Assembly: GCF_036226505.1 (NCBI RefSeq)
Contig: NZ_CP108484.1
Coordinates: 7,411,501 to 7,475,500, forward strand
DNA length: 64,000 bases
Source of the DNA: Kitasatospora sp. NBC_01246
GTDB lineage: Bacteria; Actinomycetota; Actinomycetes; Streptomycetales; Streptomycetaceae
Reading direction: 5' to 3'
Part shown: positions 62,450-64,000 of the stretch, piece after piece
How the letters are laid out: each line of letters opens with the position of its first letter
Numbering within the stretch: position 1 is the stretch's first letter
Translations under genes and position numbers: made by a program
Notes under the pieces: generated by a model
Seen by the model: the letters and a program-made list of their open reading frames with translations, nothing else
The model's database searches: none
What the model was told of the DNA's origin: nothing

Positions 62450-63127
62450 TCAGTGGGGGCCGAACTGCTCGGCGAGGTAGCAGCGGACCAGTCGCTTGCA
62501 CTCGCCGATCAGCGCCGGATCCCCGTCCGGAGCGCTCCGGAAGGCGAGCTTGAGCACGGCGTCCGCCGCCTCCAGGGCCACCCGCAGTGCGAGCGTGAGC
62601 GCCGCCGGGTCGGCCGTCGCGAACAAGTCGCCGCCGAGGGCCTGGAGGCGCAGCGCGACGGCGGTGTTGTTGTCGAGGTCGGTGTCGAGCAGGTGCAGGT
62701 CGTCCCGGACCCCGGCGGGCACGGCCGCGCCGGCCAGCCCGAAGTCCACCTGGCCGAAACCGGGGACGGCCCGCTTCATCGCCACGAACTCGTCCACCGC
62801 GAGGTCGGTGAACCCCGCGGTACCGGTCGGCGCCGCGTCGAGCAGCCGGCGGTCGAGGCGCTCCAGGTAGTGGTCGAGGTTGCGGCCGGCGAGCGCCGCC
62901 AGCAGGTCCTCCTTGCCGGCGAAGAACTGGTACAGCGTGCCGATCGGCACCTGGGCGCGGTGCGCGACCTCCTTGGTGGTGAGCGCGGCCGCGCCGACCT
63001 CGTCGAGCAGCCCCGCGCAGGCGTCCAGGAGCCGCTCGTAGCGCTCCTGGCTGCGCTGCTGCACCGGCCGCCGCCGGCCCGGTCCGCCCTGCCCGGCCAC
63101 CCGGTGACTCCTCGTGTCCGCGCTCAT
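62450..63127 (-). CDS. TetR family regulator
   Basis: A 225-residue TetR-type regulator. The HTH lies at about residues 25-75 (RYERLLDACAGLLDEVGAAA, then LTTKEVAHRAQVPIGTLYQF and FAGKEDLLAALAGR). The C-terminal domain has FTDLAVDEFVAMKRAVPGFGQ and LALRVALEAADAVLKLAF, seen in many actinobacterial regulators with unknown ligand. ATG 63127 is used; ATG 63145 is six codons longer and possible. It is divergent from the transporter at the right edge, 335 bases away. Confidence 0.9.
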   Translation of the reverse strand: MSADTRSHRVAGQGGPGRRRPVQQRSQERYERLLDACAGLLDEVGAAALTTKEVAHRAQVPIGTLYQFFAGKEDLLAALAGRNLDHYLERLDRRLLDAAPTGTAGFTDLAVDEFVAMKRAVPGFGQVDFGLAGAAVPAGVRDDLHLLDTDLDNNTAVALRLQALGGDLFATADPAALTLALRVALEAADAVLKLAFRSAPDGDPALIGECKRLVRCYLAEQFGPH

Positions 63128-63462
63128 GGGGCCACTGTGCCGCATCGGGTGTTCCACGGGCCAATCATCGCTGTGAGCCGTGCTCATATTCTTCGCCGCG
63201 GCGCCCCGGCCGAGCTGTCCGTCGCCCGGTCGCCGGCGGGTCGTCGCCGTCCGGCCGCCGGGACCGCGACGCCCGCTGCCGGGGCCGGGCACGGGCAGCG
63301 GTGGTTCCTGCGGCCGCGTGTGCCTGCGGCCGGGGGAGAGTGTTCCGCCATTGCGGCGACATCGCCCCGGCGCTGCCCGGTCCGATGATCCGAGCCGCAT
63401 ACCCTGTCGCCTTGCCGTCGCCCGACGGTGAGGCGGCGTGGGTCGGTGGACAGGGGTGCGGC
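63128..63462. promoter_or_regulatory. Divergent region: TetR and APC-type transporter
   Basis: No gene is seen in these 335 bases. TACCCT at 63400-63405 on the plus strand is a possible -10 for the transporter and would place the transcript start close to the in-frame TTG at 63412. Confidence 0.35.
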
Positions 63463-64000
63463 TTGGTTTCGTCGGGTTCGGCCGATCCGGGGGCCGCGGC
63501 GTCGGGGCGGCAGCGCTTGCGTGCGTGGTTGCTGGACGGGCTGGCCGACATGGCCAAGCAGTACCCCGGGCCGCACGCGCAGGCGCCCGTCGAGCACCAG
63601 GGCGCCCGCTGGTGGCGGGTGATGTGCCTGACCGGTCTGGACTACTTCTCGACGCTCGGCTACCAGCCGGGCATCGCCGCGCTGGCGGCCGGCCTGCTGT
63701 CCCCGGTGGCGACCATCGTGCTGGTGCTGGTGACGCTGTTCGGCGCCCTGCCGGTGTACCGGCGGGTCGCGAAGGAGTCCCCGCACGGCGAGGGCTCGAT
63801 CGCGATGCTGGAGCGGCTGCTCTCGTTCTGGAAGGGCAAGCTCTTCGTCCTCGCGCTGCTGGGCTTCGCCGCTACCGACTTCATGATCACCATCACCCTG
63901 TCGGCCGCCGACGCCACCGCGCACCTGGTGGAGAACCCGCACCTGCAGAGCGCGCTGAGCGGCCGGCAGGTGCTGATCACGCTCGTCCTGGTCGCGCTGC
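63463..64000 (+). CDS. APC-type amino acid transporter, cut by window edge
   Basis: The N-terminal 179 residues of a membrane transporter, incomplete at the right edge. After a basic cytosolic start (RQRLRAWLLDGLADMAKQYP) the first helices read MCLTGLDYFSTLGYQPGIAA, LLSPVATIVLVLVTLFGALP and the loop YRRVAKESPHGEGSIAMLER, then FVLALLGFAATDFMITITLS. This is the pattern of a large actinobacterial amino acid/APC transporter group with an N-terminal YFSTLGYQPG break. The start is uncertain: TTG 63463 is used, with ATG 63385 and TTG 63412 also in frame. Confidence 0.82.
   Translation, partial: MVSSGSADPGAAASGRQRLRAWLLDGLADMAKQYPGPHAQAPVEHQGARWWRVMCLTGLDYFSTLGYQPGIAALAAGLLSPVATIVLVLVTLFGALPVYRRVAKESPHGEGSIAMLERLLSFWKGKLFVLALLGFAATDFMITITLSAADATAHLVENPHLQSALSGRQVLITLVLVAL

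Overview
The window is very GC-rich, densely coded chromosomal DNA from a sporulating streptomycete (Streptomyces or Kitasatospora). The reasons are a complete whiE-type spore-pigment type II polyketide synthase cluster, a melC1-melC2 tyrosinase pair, a DasR-type operator at nagB, an ATP-type actinobacterial PfkA, monomeric isocitrate dehydrogenase, MurT/GatD, and many leaderless promoters of the form TANNNT six to eight bases before the start codon. I saw no rRNA, tRNA, CRISPR array, insertion sequence or phage segment.

Layout. 1-2.8 kb: a plant-PPO-like tyrosinase family oxidase with a translationally coupled partner of unknown fold, and a secreted DUF4360 protein. 2.9-10.1 kb: spore-pigment operon on the minus strand (SchA/CurD-type monooxygenase, cupin, KS-alpha, KS-beta, ACP, aromatase/cyclase, TcmI-type cyclase) with the divergent FAD hydroxylase. 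10.2-11.8 kb: APC permease. 12.2-16.7 kb: compact urease operon ureABCFGD with overlapping genes and no ureE. 16.8-22 kb: DUF2254 membrane protein, PLP dehydratase, a DMT transporter preceded by a short leader peptide and a sequestered ribosome binding site, an SAV_915-like pair, and an HTH/DUF4180 pair. 22.2-28.1 kb: icd, a YdcF-like protein, and an MFS/TetR divergon. 28.2-34.4 kb: CtaG, a secreted TNT-domain protein, nagB, a frameshifted excalibur remnant, a D-lactate dehydrogenase-like enzyme, melC1-melC2. 34.4-46.9 kb: pfkA, gatD-murT, a membrane-anchored ACT-GNAT protein, a PLP decarboxylase, a secreted Cys-repeat protein, asnB, a small protein and glmS. 47-56.2 kb: aldehyde dehydrogenase, cold-shock protein, a GvpU-like protein, a decayed serine hydrolase, a GntR/DUF1648 pair, GH35 beta-galactosidase, a PfkB-type sugar kinase and an amidase. 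56.2-64 kb: FUSC protein, MFS plus HTH regulator, PIG-L deacetylase, DedA, DUF1918, TetR, and the start of an APC-type transporter cut by the window edge.

How genes may work together. Spore pigment and two tyrosinase-type oxidases suggest a coat or pigment module. NagB (reverse direction) and GlmS (forward direction) both handle glucosamine-6-phosphate, with MurT/GatD acting further down on peptidoglycan. AsnB, urease and the amidase all concern amide or urea nitrogen, although no shared regulation is visible. The strongest candidate for something undescribed is the leader-peptide device at 19239-19400: a 12-codon leaderless ORF with a Pro-Pro-Pro stretch is followed by a segment that pairs perfectly, over nine bases, with the Shine-Dalgarno region of the downstream transporter.
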